Shown piece by piece: positions 30,201 through 39,413 of a DNA stretch of 64,000 bases. The DNA lies in assembly GCF_028713515.1 (NCBI RefSeq), contig NZ_JAQTOD010000001.1, positions 496,001-560,000 on the forward strand. The letters are read 5' to 3'. A program made the position numbers and the translations under genes. Within the stretch, counting starts at the first letter, position 1, and each line of letters starts with the position of its first letter. The stretch comes from Sulfurimonas sp. Its GTDB lineage: Bacteria; Campylobacterota; Campylobacteria; Campylobacterales; Sulfurimonadaceae. Under the pieces are notes generated by a model. The model saw only the letters and a program-made list of their open reading frames with translations, did not search any database and had not been told where the DNA came from.

Positions 30201-30722
30201 ATGAATATAAATATTTTCTTTGTGCTTGTAGCTTCAATACTGCTGGCGATATTCGCAATGTTTAAGCCAATCTATATTAAGCAGAGAGAATTTGTGGATG
30301 TGCCAGTTTTTGATATATCTAATTTTTTGATGTATGAGTTAAATGTCAACGGTCTGAAAACTTTTATAAAAGGCGACAAAGCAACAAAGTATGCTGATAG
30401 AGATACGGTTGAAAATATAGATTATACCGATAATTCAAAAAAATATATGATAAATATAAAAGCAAAAAATGGAATTTATAAAGATAAAGTTGTTTATTTA
30501 GACGGCGATGTAGTTTTTTTCAGGGAGGATGGCTTAACTTTTGAGACTCAAAAAGCCGTTTACGACAAGATAACAACAATTGCGCGAGCGGATGGGGATT
30601 ATTTAATTCATAGAGCTAAAAATAGTGTTGTTGGTAGAGAGTTGAAATACAACAATCAATTAAATAGTGTATCTGCAAAAGATATTTCTGCAATATTTCA
30701 ACTTAAGGAGAGTAAAAAATGA
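30201..30722 (+). CDS. lptC: LPS export protein LptC-like
   Basis: Position between kdsC and lptA; N-terminal TM and LptC-like beta-strand repeats. Confidence 0.75.
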   Translation: MNINIFFVLVASILLAIFAMFKPIYIKQREFVDVPVFDISNFLMYELNVNGLKTFIKGDKATKYADRDTVENIDYTDNSKKYMINIKAKNGIYKDKVVYLDGDVVFFREDGLTFETQKAVYDKITTIARADGDYLIHRAKNSVVGRELKYNNQLNSVSAKDISAIFQLKESKK

Positions 30723-31213
30723 AAAAAATAGTAATACTGACAATTTTTATGGCAACAGCACTATTTTCGGAAGAACTAAGAGTAAAATCAAAATCTTTTA
30801 ACGCGGATCAGAAAAAAGGTATTTCTATATTTGAAGGCACAGTAAATGTAATTAAGGGGAATGATGAGCTCAATGCTTCAAGAGTTACTATCTATACAGA
30901 TGCAGAACAAAAGCCAATAAAGTATATTGCAGAAGGTAATGCATCATTTAGTGTTTTAACGGAAGAAAAAGCCTTGTATGTAGGAAAAGCACAAAAAGTT
31001 GTATATATTCCAGAGGTGAAAGAGTACTATTTTTATCAGAGCGTTCATCTAAAGCAGATAAATGAGAGAAAAGAGATAATTGGTGACGAAGTAGTTTTAA
31101 AAACTATTGAAGGAAAAGCATATGCAAATAGTGTTAAAGACGAGCCAGTTGTTATGATTTTTGATATGCCTGAAGAAAAAGAGAAGAAAAAGAAGAGTAA
31201 TAAAGAAAAATGA
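30719..31213 (+). CDS. lptA: LPS transport periplasmic protein LptA
   Basis: Signal peptide, OstA-like 'GISIFEGTVNVIKGNDELNASRVTIYTD'. Confidence 0.85.
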   Translation: MKKIVILTIFMATALFSEELRVKSKSFNADQKKGISIFEGTVNVIKGNDELNASRVTIYTDAEQKPIKYIAEGNASFSVLTEEKALYVGKAQKVVYIPEVKEYYFYQSVHLKQINERKEIIGDEVVLKTIEGKAYANSVKDEPVVMIFDMPEEKEKKKKSNKEK

Positions 31214-31827
31214 TTGATATAGTTGACGCAAAATTTGCAACATCAGCAGCTACGATAGCTGGTGCCCCAGAAGCATCCGAATATAATGAAGTTGCTTTTA
31301 TGGCGAGATCTAATGTTGGCAAAAGCTCACTTTTAAATGCTCTAGTAAACCATAAAAACCTTGCCAAAGTCTCATCTACACCAGGAAAAACAAGGCTTAT
31401 AAACTATTTTGATGTTACATTTATAGATAGAGAAACTTCGGAAAAAAGTTTTGCAAAGTTTGTTGATTTGCCTGGATTTGGTTATGCAAAAGTAGCGAAA
31501 TCTATGAAGTATGATTGGGAGAGAAATCTAACTGATTATATATCAAAAAGAGAGCAGATAAAAATCTTTATACATTTAGTGGATTGCAGACATCCAAATC
31601 TAGAGATAGACACAGATGTTTCTAGTTTTTTACTAAACAACATAAAAGAGAATCAAGTTATTGTTCAGATTTTTACAAAAATTGATAAATTAAATCAAAA
31701 AGAGCAGAACGCGCTAAGGAGAGAATTTCCCAATGCTCTTGTTGTTTCAAGCTCCAAAAAGAAAGGTTTACAAAAAGTTGTACAAACTATATATGAGATA
31801 CTAAAGGAGAAAGATAGTGAAGATTGA
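31210..31827 (+). CDS. engB: Ribosome biogenesis GTPase EngB/YsxC
   Basis: 'FMARSNVGKSSLLNALVN', 'STPGKTRLINYF', 'DLPGFGYAKV', 'TKIDKLNQ'. Confidence 0.95.
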   Translation: MIDIVDAKFATSAATIAGAPEASEYNEVAFMARSNVGKSSLLNALVNHKNLAKVSSTPGKTRLINYFDVTFIDRETSEKSFAKFVDLPGFGYAKVAKSMKYDWERNLTDYISKREQIKIFIHLVDCRHPNLEIDTDVSSFLLNNIKENQVIVQIFTKIDKLNQKEQNALRREFPNALVVSSSKKKGLQKVVQTIYEILKEKDSED

Positions 31828-32278
31828 GTTTATAAAAGCTAAGCTATCAGATATCGAAGATATGCAAAGTCTAGTTCAGCCAGAGGTTGAGTCTGGTGTT
31901 ATTTTAGTTAGAAGTTCTGATGAAATCGCAACAAACATTAGATCATATATTTTAGCGAAAAATGGTGATGAGCTTGTTGGATTTTGTGCGCTTCATATAC
32001 ATGCCGCATCACTGGCGGAGATAAGATCACTTATAGTTAAGGAGAGTTATAGAAGCCAAGGTGTAGGCGCAAATCTAATATCAAAAGCACTGGATGAGGC
32101 TAGATTTTTTAATATCCAAAAAGTTCTCACACTTACATATAGACAATCTTTTTTTGAAAAACTTGGATTTGTTGAAATCCCAAAAGAGTCTATTCCTGAA
32201 CATAAAATATGGGCTGACTGTATTAAATGTAAACATTTCCCAATATGCAACGAAGTATCATTAATAAAAACTATCTAA
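31817..32278 (+). CDS. GNAT N-acetyltransferase (short ArgA-like)
   Basis: 'AEIRSLIVKESYRSQGVGANLISKALDEAR', C-terminal 'CIKCKHFPIC'. Confidence 0.82.
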   Translation: MKIEFIKAKLSDIEDMQSLVQPEVESGVILVRSSDEIATNIRSYILAKNGDELVGFCALHIHAASLAEIRSLIVKESYRSQGVGANLISKALDEARFFNIQKVLTLTYRQSFFEKLGFVEIPKESIPEHKIWADCIKCKHFPICNEVSLIKTI

Positions 32279-32697
32279 CTTCATTCGTATATGTCATTTT
32301 ATTTATGATATATAGTGCATTAAGTGGTGTTTACCAGTTTTTGCCGCATTTTCTTGCTGTGATATTTGTTTTTTTTACTATTGCACTTAAAAAAAACGAC
32401 AGCTTAAGTTTAGCCTTGATTTCTATATGTCTGCTTATCTTTGAGGCAGAAAATGGTTATGTGCTCTTTAGCACAATTATCTATTTTTTAATAATTTATA
32501 GGTACATAATGCCAAATATAGTAAAAGTTATCAGCTGCGCCTCGTGCACCAGAGGCCTAATGGTTCTGTTTATTTATATTGGCTTTTTTGTTTTTCACTA
32601 TATTTTATCAAATATTTTTATGTTACCTTTGCCTGGTCTTAACTATTATGTTGTTTACTATATGATTATTGACTTTTTTATTGTGAGCATAATTTGA
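32245..32697 (+). CDS. Hydrophobic membrane protein preceding PBP2 (MreD position)
   Basis: 150 aa, several TM segments, overlaps mrdA start. Confidence 0.6.
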   Translation: MQRSIINKNYLTSFVYVILFMIYSALSGVYQFLPHFLAVIFVFFTIALKKNDSLSLALISICLLIFEAENGYVLFSTIIYFLIIYRYIMPNIVKVISCASCTRGLMVLFIYIGFFVFHYILSNIFMLPLPGLNYYVVYYMIIDFFIVSII

Positions 32698-34484
32698 AAA
32701 TTAAATTTATCCTTTTTGTTTTTGCGTCTGTATGGTTGTCTATACTTGCAAGAGTTTTTTTTCTCTCTGTTGAGTCAAACAGTTATTATGAAAAACTCTC
32801 AAATGACAATAGTATAAAAATAGAGCAAATTGCACCAGTCAGAGGTGAAATTATAGATATAAATGACAAGCCTATAGCAATAAATGAGCTTGGATTTAAA
32901 ATACAACTGGCACCACATTTGGCTCTTAAAAAAAATTTATATATACTCAATGAAGAGATTGACAGCTTGATAAAACTTATACCAAATTTAGATAAAAAAA
33001 AGATGATTGATGAATATACAAAATTTGACTCTTTTTACAATCATAGTTTTATAGATATTGTTCCTTTTGTATCCTATGAGCAGATGCTACCAATATACTC
33101 TTTTTTAAATTTAAATAAAAATGTAAAAATAGTTATTGCTCCAAAAAGGTTATATCCGTATGGGGATATTGCAGCACATGTTGTTGGATATGTTTCTCGT
33201 GCAAACAAAGAAGATGTAGCTAAAGATAAACTGCAGGAGCTTATAGGTTATACCGGTAAAACAGGAGTGGAAAAATATTATAATTCCTACCTGCAAGGCT
33301 CAGCTGGAGAGAGAGAGATAAAAGTAAATGCAAATAACCAGATAGTTGAAGAGATATCAAACTCTAAGCCAATAGAAGACACCAGGCTTACTTTAAATAT
33401 TGATATGGATTTGCAAAGTTTTATATCAGCTCTGTTTGTTGGTAAATCTGGAGCCGTCGTTGTAATGAGGGTAGATGGTGCTATTTTAGCTGCTGGTAGT
33501 TTTCCGGAGTATGATTTAAACACCTTTGTTTCTGGTGTGTCTCATGAAATTTGGGATAAATTATCAACTTCAGTGGAAAAACCGTTTACAAACAAGCTGG
33601 TAAACGGACTATACCCTCCTGGCTCTACTATAAAAACTGGTCTTGGACTATTGTATATCACATCTCCAGAGCTAGGTGCTGATTTTGGAAATTACTGTAC
33701 GGGTGAACTTCCTCTTGGCAACAGAGTATTTAGATGTTGGAAAGACCATGGACATGGTGGTGTTGGAATTGTGAAGGCTGTCAGAGAAAGCTGTGATGAT
33801 TTTTTTTATAAGGGAAGTTTGCAGTTGGGTATCAAAAAAATGAGTGATGGACTTATGCGATATGGACTTGGTAGAAAAACTGGTGTAGATTTGCCAAATG
33901 AATTTTTAGGTACTGTTCCATCTCGAGAGTGGAAGAAAAAAAGATATAACCAATCATGGCAACTAGGAGAGACGCTAAACACATCTATAGGGCAGGGTAA
34001 TTTCTTAACAACTCCAATGCAAATCGCTCAGTATACCGCTTTGATGGCTACAGGAAAACTCCCTCGCCCATTTTTTGCAAAATCTATAGGTGTTCAAAAG
34101 GTGGCCCCTCAATATGAAAGCGTATTAAATGCCAATGAACTTGAAAAGTTACCACTTATACAAAGAGCAATGTATGAGGTTTGTAATGCACCTGGTGGAA
34201 CAGCTAAGGCTTATGTGAGCTCGAAAGTTCAACTTGCTGGAAAAACAGGGACAGCACAGGTAATTGGAATATTGCAAAATATAAAAAATAGAACACTCGA
34301 ACATGACATGAGTTATTACACTCGTTCACATGCTTGGTTTACAACATACGGACCATATGATAACCCTCAGTATATCGTTACTGTAATGATGGAACATGGT
34401 GGCCATGGTGGCGCAGCTACTGGAAAGATAGTTTCAGATATATATGACAAGCTTCTGGAGCTAGGTTATATAAAAAAAATATAA
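32694..34484 (+). CDS. mrdA: Penicillin-binding protein 2
   Basis: 'VRGEIIDINDKPIAIN', 'YPPGSTIKTGLGL' (SxxK), 'SCDDFF' (SxD-like), 'LAGKTGTAQV' (KTG). Confidence 0.95.
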   Translation: MKIKFILFVFASVWLSILARVFFLSVESNSYYEKLSNDNSIKIEQIAPVRGEIIDINDKPIAINELGFKIQLAPHLALKKNLYILNEEIDSLIKLIPNLDKKKMIDEYTKFDSFYNHSFIDIVPFVSYEQMLPIYSFLNLNKNVKIVIAPKRLYPYGDIAAHVVGYVSRANKEDVAKDKLQELIGYTGKTGVEKYYNSYLQGSAGEREIKVNANNQIVEEISNSKPIEDTRLTLNIDMDLQSFISALFVGKSGAVVVMRVDGAILAAGSFPEYDLNTFVSGVSHEIWDKLSTSVEKPFTNKLVNGLYPPGSTIKTGLGLLYITSPELGADFGNYCTGELPLGNRVFRCWKDHGHGGVGIVKAVRESCDDFFYKGSLQLGIKKMSDGLMRYGLGRKTGVDLPNEFLGTVPSREWKKKRYNQSWQLGETLNTSIGQGNFLTTPMQIAQYTALMATGKLPRPFFAKSIGVQKVAPQYESVLNANELEKLPLIQRAMYEVCNAPGGTAKAYVSSKVQLAGKTGTAQVIGILQNIKNRTLEHDMSYYTRSHAWFTTYGPYDNPQYIVTVMMEHGGHGGAATGKIVSDIYDKLLELGYIKKI

Positions 34485-34523
34485 CTTTTGCTTTGCATAT
34501 GCTGTCTATTATAAATAAAGGAT

Positions 34524-35561
34524 TTGTTTTTGAAATATTTTAAATTTACTTTTGTGTTTACACTTATATCTTTGCTAATTGCAGGATGGTGGGGTTTTAA
34601 GACAGGTGGAGATATAAAAAGTGTTGTTAATGTCATATTTATTGTAATAATACTTAGTATTATGGAGATATCACTCTCTTTTGATAATGCCGTTGTTAAT
34701 GCTTCTATCCTTAAAAACTGGGATGAGTATTGGAAAAAACTTTTTCTGACTGCTGGTATGTTTATTGCAGTGTTTGGTATGAGATTGCTTTTTCCGCTGG
34801 CTATAGTGTCTCAAACAGCAGATTTGAGCATTGTCGAAGTGTGGAATTTAGCCATAGATAATCCGGCTGAATATTCAAACAAACTAATATCACATCATGC
34901 CGAGATATCTGTTTTTGGAGGAATGTTTCTGCTTCTTGTTTTTTTGAATTTCTTGATTGATGATGAAAAAGATATTCATTGGATAGAAGTTGCAGAAAAG
35001 AAGTTGATGGAGCTTGGAAAGATAAACTCAATCTCAATTTTTGTAGCACTTATCGCCTTGCTGATGTCTTTGATGCTAGTGCCGGTTGAGCAAAAATTAT
35101 CCGTACTGCTTGCTGGACTTCTTGGTGTGGTAACTTATGTTGGAGTTGATATCCTTGGCGCTGTCTTAAAAGACAAGAGCAGTGATTTTTCTGTTGGTGA
35201 TATTGTAAAGAAAGGAAGCATAGGTGGATTTTTATATCTAGAAGTGCTAGATGCATCGTTTTCTCTTGACGGTGTTATAGGAGCATTAGCAATAACTAAA
35301 GATATAGTCGTTATTATGCTTGGTCTTGGGATTGGAGCAATGTTTGTGAGATCCTTGACTATTCTTTTAGTAGAAAAAGATACTCTTGATGAGTATAAAT
35401 ATTTGGAGCATGGAGCACACTATGCTATTGGCGCTTTAGCATTGATTATGATACTTAGCTTGAAATTTCATATATCTGAGTTATTTACGGGAACAATCGG
35501 ACTAGTCTTTATAGCGCTCTCTATTTGGTCGTCGATTAGGCACAGGAGAGATAAAGTCTAA
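34524..35561 (+). CDS. DUF475 family membrane protein (TerC-related)
   Basis: 'IMEISLSFDNAVVNASILKNW', 'VLDASFSLDGVIGALAIT'. Confidence 0.88.
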   Translation: MFLKYFKFTFVFTLISLLIAGWWGFKTGGDIKSVVNVIFIVIILSIMEISLSFDNAVVNASILKNWDEYWKKLFLTAGMFIAVFGMRLLFPLAIVSQTADLSIVEVWNLAIDNPAEYSNKLISHHAEISVFGGMFLLLVFLNFLIDDEKDIHWIEVAEKKLMELGKINSISIFVALIALLMSLMLVPVEQKLSVLLAGLLGVVTYVGVDILGAVLKDKSSDFSVGDIVKKGSIGGFLYLEVLDASFSLDGVIGALAITKDIVVIMLGLGIGAMFVRSLTILLVEKDTLDEYKYLEHGAHYAIGALALIMILSLKFHISELFTGTIGLVFIALSIWSSIRHRRDKV

Positions 35562-35613
35562 ATTTTTTAGGAGTGCTTATTTTATAAAAACAGGCACCCT
35601 GTTTGAAACAAGC

Positions 35614-36795
35614 TTAAGCAGCAGTTGGTTTTTTTAACTCTTTTACAAATTCTTCAACTCTCTTGATTCCTTTACGAATACTTTCTATATCAGTTGCAAA
35701 ACTAAATCTTACATATCCTTCACTTCCAAAACCAACCCCAGGAACTAGTGCCACACCTTTTCTCTCTAACAAATCCTTACAAAATTGCATAGAGTCATTG
35801 CTAATTTTTTTTATATTTATAAAGAGATAAAAAGCACCATTTGGCTTTACGACACTAAGTCCATCAATAGCGTTTATGAGCTTAACTGCTTCGTCTCTTC
35901 GCTCTTTAAACGCTTTTCTCATCATCTCTATATCGGCATCAGCTGAACCGTTTAGGGCAACAATGGCAGCTTTTTGAGTGATTGAGTTAATATTTGATGT
36001 ACTTTGACTTTGAAGTTTTTTTGTTGCTTGAATGATATCTGAGTTATAAGCTGCCATATAACCAAATCTCCATCCAGTCATAGCAACTGATTTGCTAAGA
36101 CCATTTATGGTTATTGTTCGCTTGAACATGTCTTGACTTACAGAAGCGGATGAAGTAAACTCTCCATCGTATATAAGCTTTTCGTACATCTCATCGCTTG
36201 CAACTAATATGTCTGTCCCCTCTAAAACTTTTCCAATAGCCATTAGCTCATCTTTTGAATATACTGAACCAGTTGGATTTGATGGGGAGGTTAAAACTAT
36301 CATCTTGGTTTTTGGTGTAATTGCATTTTTAAGTTGTTCTGGAGTCATCTTAAATGAGTTATTGTCATCTGTATGAATCTCCACCACAACTCCACCATGA
36401 TACAAAACAAGCTCTGGATAGGTAACCCAATATGGGGCTGGAATGATAACTTCATCACCTTTTTGGATTACCGCTGCAAAGAGATTAAAAAGTGAGTGCT
36501 TTGCACCATTATTTGTGATTATTTGATTTGGGGCATATATTAGACCATTTTCTTTGAAAAGCTTGTCTGCAATTGCTTTTTTTAGTGCAGGAATCCCGTC
36601 AACTGGTGTATATTTTGTAAATCCATCATTGATTGCTTCTATGGCTGCATCTTTAATAACTTGTGGGGTGTCAAAATCAGGCTCACCTGCAGAAAAGCTA
36701 ATGATATCTTTGCCAGAAGTTTTTAACTCTTGAGCTAGTGTTGCAATAGCAATCGTGATTGATTCAGATAGTGAATTAACGCGATCTGTTAGCAT
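35614..36795 (-). CDS. aspB: Aspartate aminotransferase (class I)
   Basis: 'SAGEPDFDTP', 'NGAKHSLFN', 'SPSNPTGSVYS', 'GLSKSVAMTGWRFGY'. Confidence 0.93.
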   Translation of the reverse strand: MLTDRVNSLSESITIAIATLAQELKTSGKDIISFSAGEPDFDTPQVIKDAAIEAINDGFTKYTPVDGIPALKKAIADKLFKENGLIYAPNQIITNNGAKHSLFNLFAAVIQKGDEVIIPAPYWVTYPELVLYHGGVVVEIHTDDNNSFKMTPEQLKNAITPKTKMIVLTSPSNPTGSVYSKDELMAIGKVLEGTDILVASDEMYEKLIYDGEFTSSASVSQDMFKRTITINGLSKSVAMTGWRFGYMAAYNSDIIQATKKLQSQSTSNINSITQKAAIVALNGSADADIEMMRKAFKERRDEAVKLINAIDGLSVVKPNGAFYLFINIKKISNDSMQFCKDLLERKGVALVPGVGFGSEGYVRFSFATDIESIRKGIKRVEEFVKELKKPTAA

Positions 36796-36864
36796 ATAAA
36801 CCCTTTGTATATGAAAAATAATTGGAATTATACTTAAAAATCTTTAATATTTTAGGGTTGTTTT

Positions 36865-37566
36865 TTAATTTTTCATGGCTTTTATGAATGATTCGTAAAT
36901 ATTTTCTAACTCTAAATCTTCTTCTAGTAGATTTTTATTATCTTCCATTAGAATATGCTCTAAAACGGCGACTCTTCTTAGTAGATATTCAAACATCTCT
37001 TTATTTATATCAGGAAGCATATTGTGCATAAATGGATCTTTGCATCTACCTTTTTCTATAACATGGGCAGGAATTCCAATAGCTGTTGAGCAGTCGGGCA
37101 CTGGTTTTACAACTACTGAATTTGCTCCAATTTTAGCATACTCACCAATGGTTATGTTTCCAAGTATTTTTGCACCAGCTCCAAGCACGGCGCCTTTTTT
37201 AATGGTAGGGTGTCTCTTTCCAAGTTCAAGGGAGACTCCGCCAAGAGTTACTCCTTGATATATCACAACATCATCTTCTATGATTGCAGTTTGACCAACA
37301 ACAACGCCAATTCCGTGATCTATAAAGACTCTTTTTCCAATAACAGCACCAGGATGGATATCAATATTTGTAATAATTTGATTAAGTCCCATAATTATTC
37401 TAGCTAGACTCTTAAAATCTGCTTTGTATAGCTTGTGCGCAATTCTATACCATGCAACAGCCCAAACACCAGGATAATTAAATAAAAAATCTAATCCAGA
37501 GTTTAGTGCTGGGTCATTTTTGTAAGCATTTGAAAAATCTTCCCTTATTTCTGCAAAAAGTCCCAT
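36865..37566 (-). CDS. cysE: Serine O-acetyltransferase
   Basis: 'NIDIHPGAVIGKRVFIDHGIGVVVGQTAIIEDDVVIYQGVTLGG'. Confidence 0.95.
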   Translation of the reverse strand: MGLFAEIREDFSNAYKNDPALNSGLDFLFNYPGVWAVAWYRIAHKLYKADFKSLARIIMGLNQIITNIDIHPGAVIGKRVFIDHGIGVVVGQTAIIEDDVVIYQGVTLGGVSLELGKRHPTIKKGAVLGAGAKILGNITIGEYAKIGANSVVVKPVPDCSTAIGIPAHVIEKGRCKDPFMHNMLPDINKEMFEYLLRRVAVLEHILMEDNKNLLEEDLELENIYESFIKAMKN

Positions 37567-37574
37567 TGTATACC

Positions 37575-39404
37575 TTAAAGTGTAGTTCTTAAATAACCAT
37601 TTTGATTTAAATATAACTCAAGTTTTGCAAGTGTATCATTTTTTTCTTGCTCGGTTATAAATATACTATTTGCCAAATCAGTTTTAAGTTTATTTGAAAT
37701 TTCATTTTCATCATATCCGATAGAGCTTAATATCTCTAAAATATTTTTAGACTCTACTTCATTTATAATTTCATAGTCGCTATCGCTAATATTTATGGTA
37801 TATTCATTTGGATGAGTAAATAGGTTATGATTCATGCCTAGTGTTTCTTGATATGCACCAACATTAAAAAATCCTAAAAAGTAATCTTCCTCATCAAGAT
37901 TTACATCATGAAGGTAGAGTGGTCTATCTTGGTTGAAGACAATTTCGCCATCACTGTCACATGTGATATCCCAAAGAGATGCAGCACGAAGCGGAGTTGC
38001 ATCAAGATGATTTAGCGGCATAATTGGAAAATTTTGTCCAAGACCCCAGTAATCAGGCAAGCTCTGAAATATAGAAGCATTGATTAGATATCTCTCTTGA
38101 AGTTTCTCTTGAAGCCTCTCTAGCTCATCAGTTGGTGTAGCAGATTTAAGATAGAGCGCTTTTTTGATGATGCTGTGAACTAAAATTTCAGCGTTAGATC
38201 TATCTTTTAGGTCAATATAGCCCAAATCAAAAAGAGTAAGTAGTGATTCCATATGATCAAGTGCATCGTGAAGGTACTCTATACAATTTTTATTGTTAAG
38301 TAGTTGATTTAACTCTAAAAGCTCCTCTATGAGTGGAGGGTTCTTATCTTTTATTCTTAGATGTTGTTCTTGATAATCCTGCGAAAACAGCTCTAAGACA
38401 GGAGCAATAAGAACTGCATGTGAAGCCACAATAAATCTTCCTGACTCTGTAAAAATATCAGGATGAGAAACTTTTTTTGTATTCATGATATCAGCGAGCA
38501 AAAAGACAACACTGCTTGAAAACTCTTCTATTGAGTAGTTGTGACCTTTTGTGTGTGTATGCTGATCATATTCAATCGCTAAACCACCGCCTATATTTAT
38601 GCTGTTTAGCGAATCAGCACCCATCTTTTTAAGTTCTGCATAGATATTTCCCGCCTCTCTTAGAGCCTTTTTAAGTGGAGCAATATCTGACATTTGAGAA
38701 CCAATATGAAAATGAATCATTGTTAGATTGTTTAATAAATCAGCTTCTCTAAGAAGTGAAACCGCCTCAAGAATTTCTGTTGAAGTTAAGCCAAACTTAG
38801 CATCCATTCCACCGCTTTTTGCCCAAACGCCACTTCCTGAGCTGTGCAGTCTTATGCGAATTCCAATATTTGGAACCTTAATTTTTGACTCTGTAGCAAC
38901 TTCTATAATTGTCTCTAGCTCACCAAGTCCCTCTATAGTTATGGTAATGTTATGTCCGCTTTGAGCAGCAATAAATCCCAAAAAAATCATCTCTTTATCT
39001 TTAAAACCATTGACTGTAATATTTGAGCCATTTGGTGTTTTGCTCATAGCTAAAATTAACTCAGCTTTACTGCCAGCTTCTAGCCCATAGTTGAACTCTT
39101 CCCCTTGAGTTGTAACAGCTTCTACGGCATAGGGAAACTGATTTACTTTAAGTGGAAAAACAGCATTGAAATTACCCTTGTAATTGTTCTCTTTTATAGC
39201 TTTATCAAAATACCAATAAAGACTTCTTATCTGTTTTTTAATAAGATGTGGAAATCTAAGAAGTATTGGACCTCTAATGTCTCTATCCCTGATATCTTCT
39301 GTTATTTTTAAAAGAGATGGCATGCACTTGTAATTTAATTTTATCTGCCCATCTTCAATAATAAAATTCTTATTTGACCATATATCTAACCCAAAGTTTG
39401 TCAT
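37575..39404 (-). CDS. speA: Biosynthetic arginine decarboxylase
   Basis: 'VFPLKVNQFPYAVEAV', 'GLEAGSKAELILAM', 'HFHIGSQMSDI', 'INIGGGLAIEYD'. Confidence 0.95.
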   Translation of the reverse strand: MTNFGLDIWSNKNFIIEDGQIKLNYKCMPSLLKITEDIRDRDIRGPILLRFPHLIKKQIRSLYWYFDKAIKENNYKGNFNAVFPLKVNQFPYAVEAVTTQGEEFNYGLEAGSKAELILAMSKTPNGSNITVNGFKDKEMIFLGFIAAQSGHNITITIEGLGELETIIEVATESKIKVPNIGIRIRLHSSGSGVWAKSGGMDAKFGLTSTEILEAVSLLREADLLNNLTMIHFHIGSQMSDIAPLKKALREAGNIYAELKKMGADSLNSINIGGGLAIEYDQHTHTKGHNYSIEEFSSSVVFLLADIMNTKKVSHPDIFTESGRFIVASHAVLIAPVLELFSQDYQEQHLRIKDKNPPLIEELLELNQLLNNKNCIEYLHDALDHMESLLTLFDLGYIDLKDRSNAEILVHSIIKKALYLKSATPTDELERLQEKLQERYLINASIFQSLPDYWGLGQNFPIMPLNHLDATPLRAASLWDITCDSDGEIVFNQDRPLYLHDVNLDEEDYFLGFFNVGAYQETLGMNHNLFTHPNEYTINISDSDYEIINEVESKNILEILSSIGYDENEISNKLKTDLANSIFITEQEKNDTLAKLELYLNQNGYLRTTL

Positions 39405-39413
39405 ATTTTTAAC

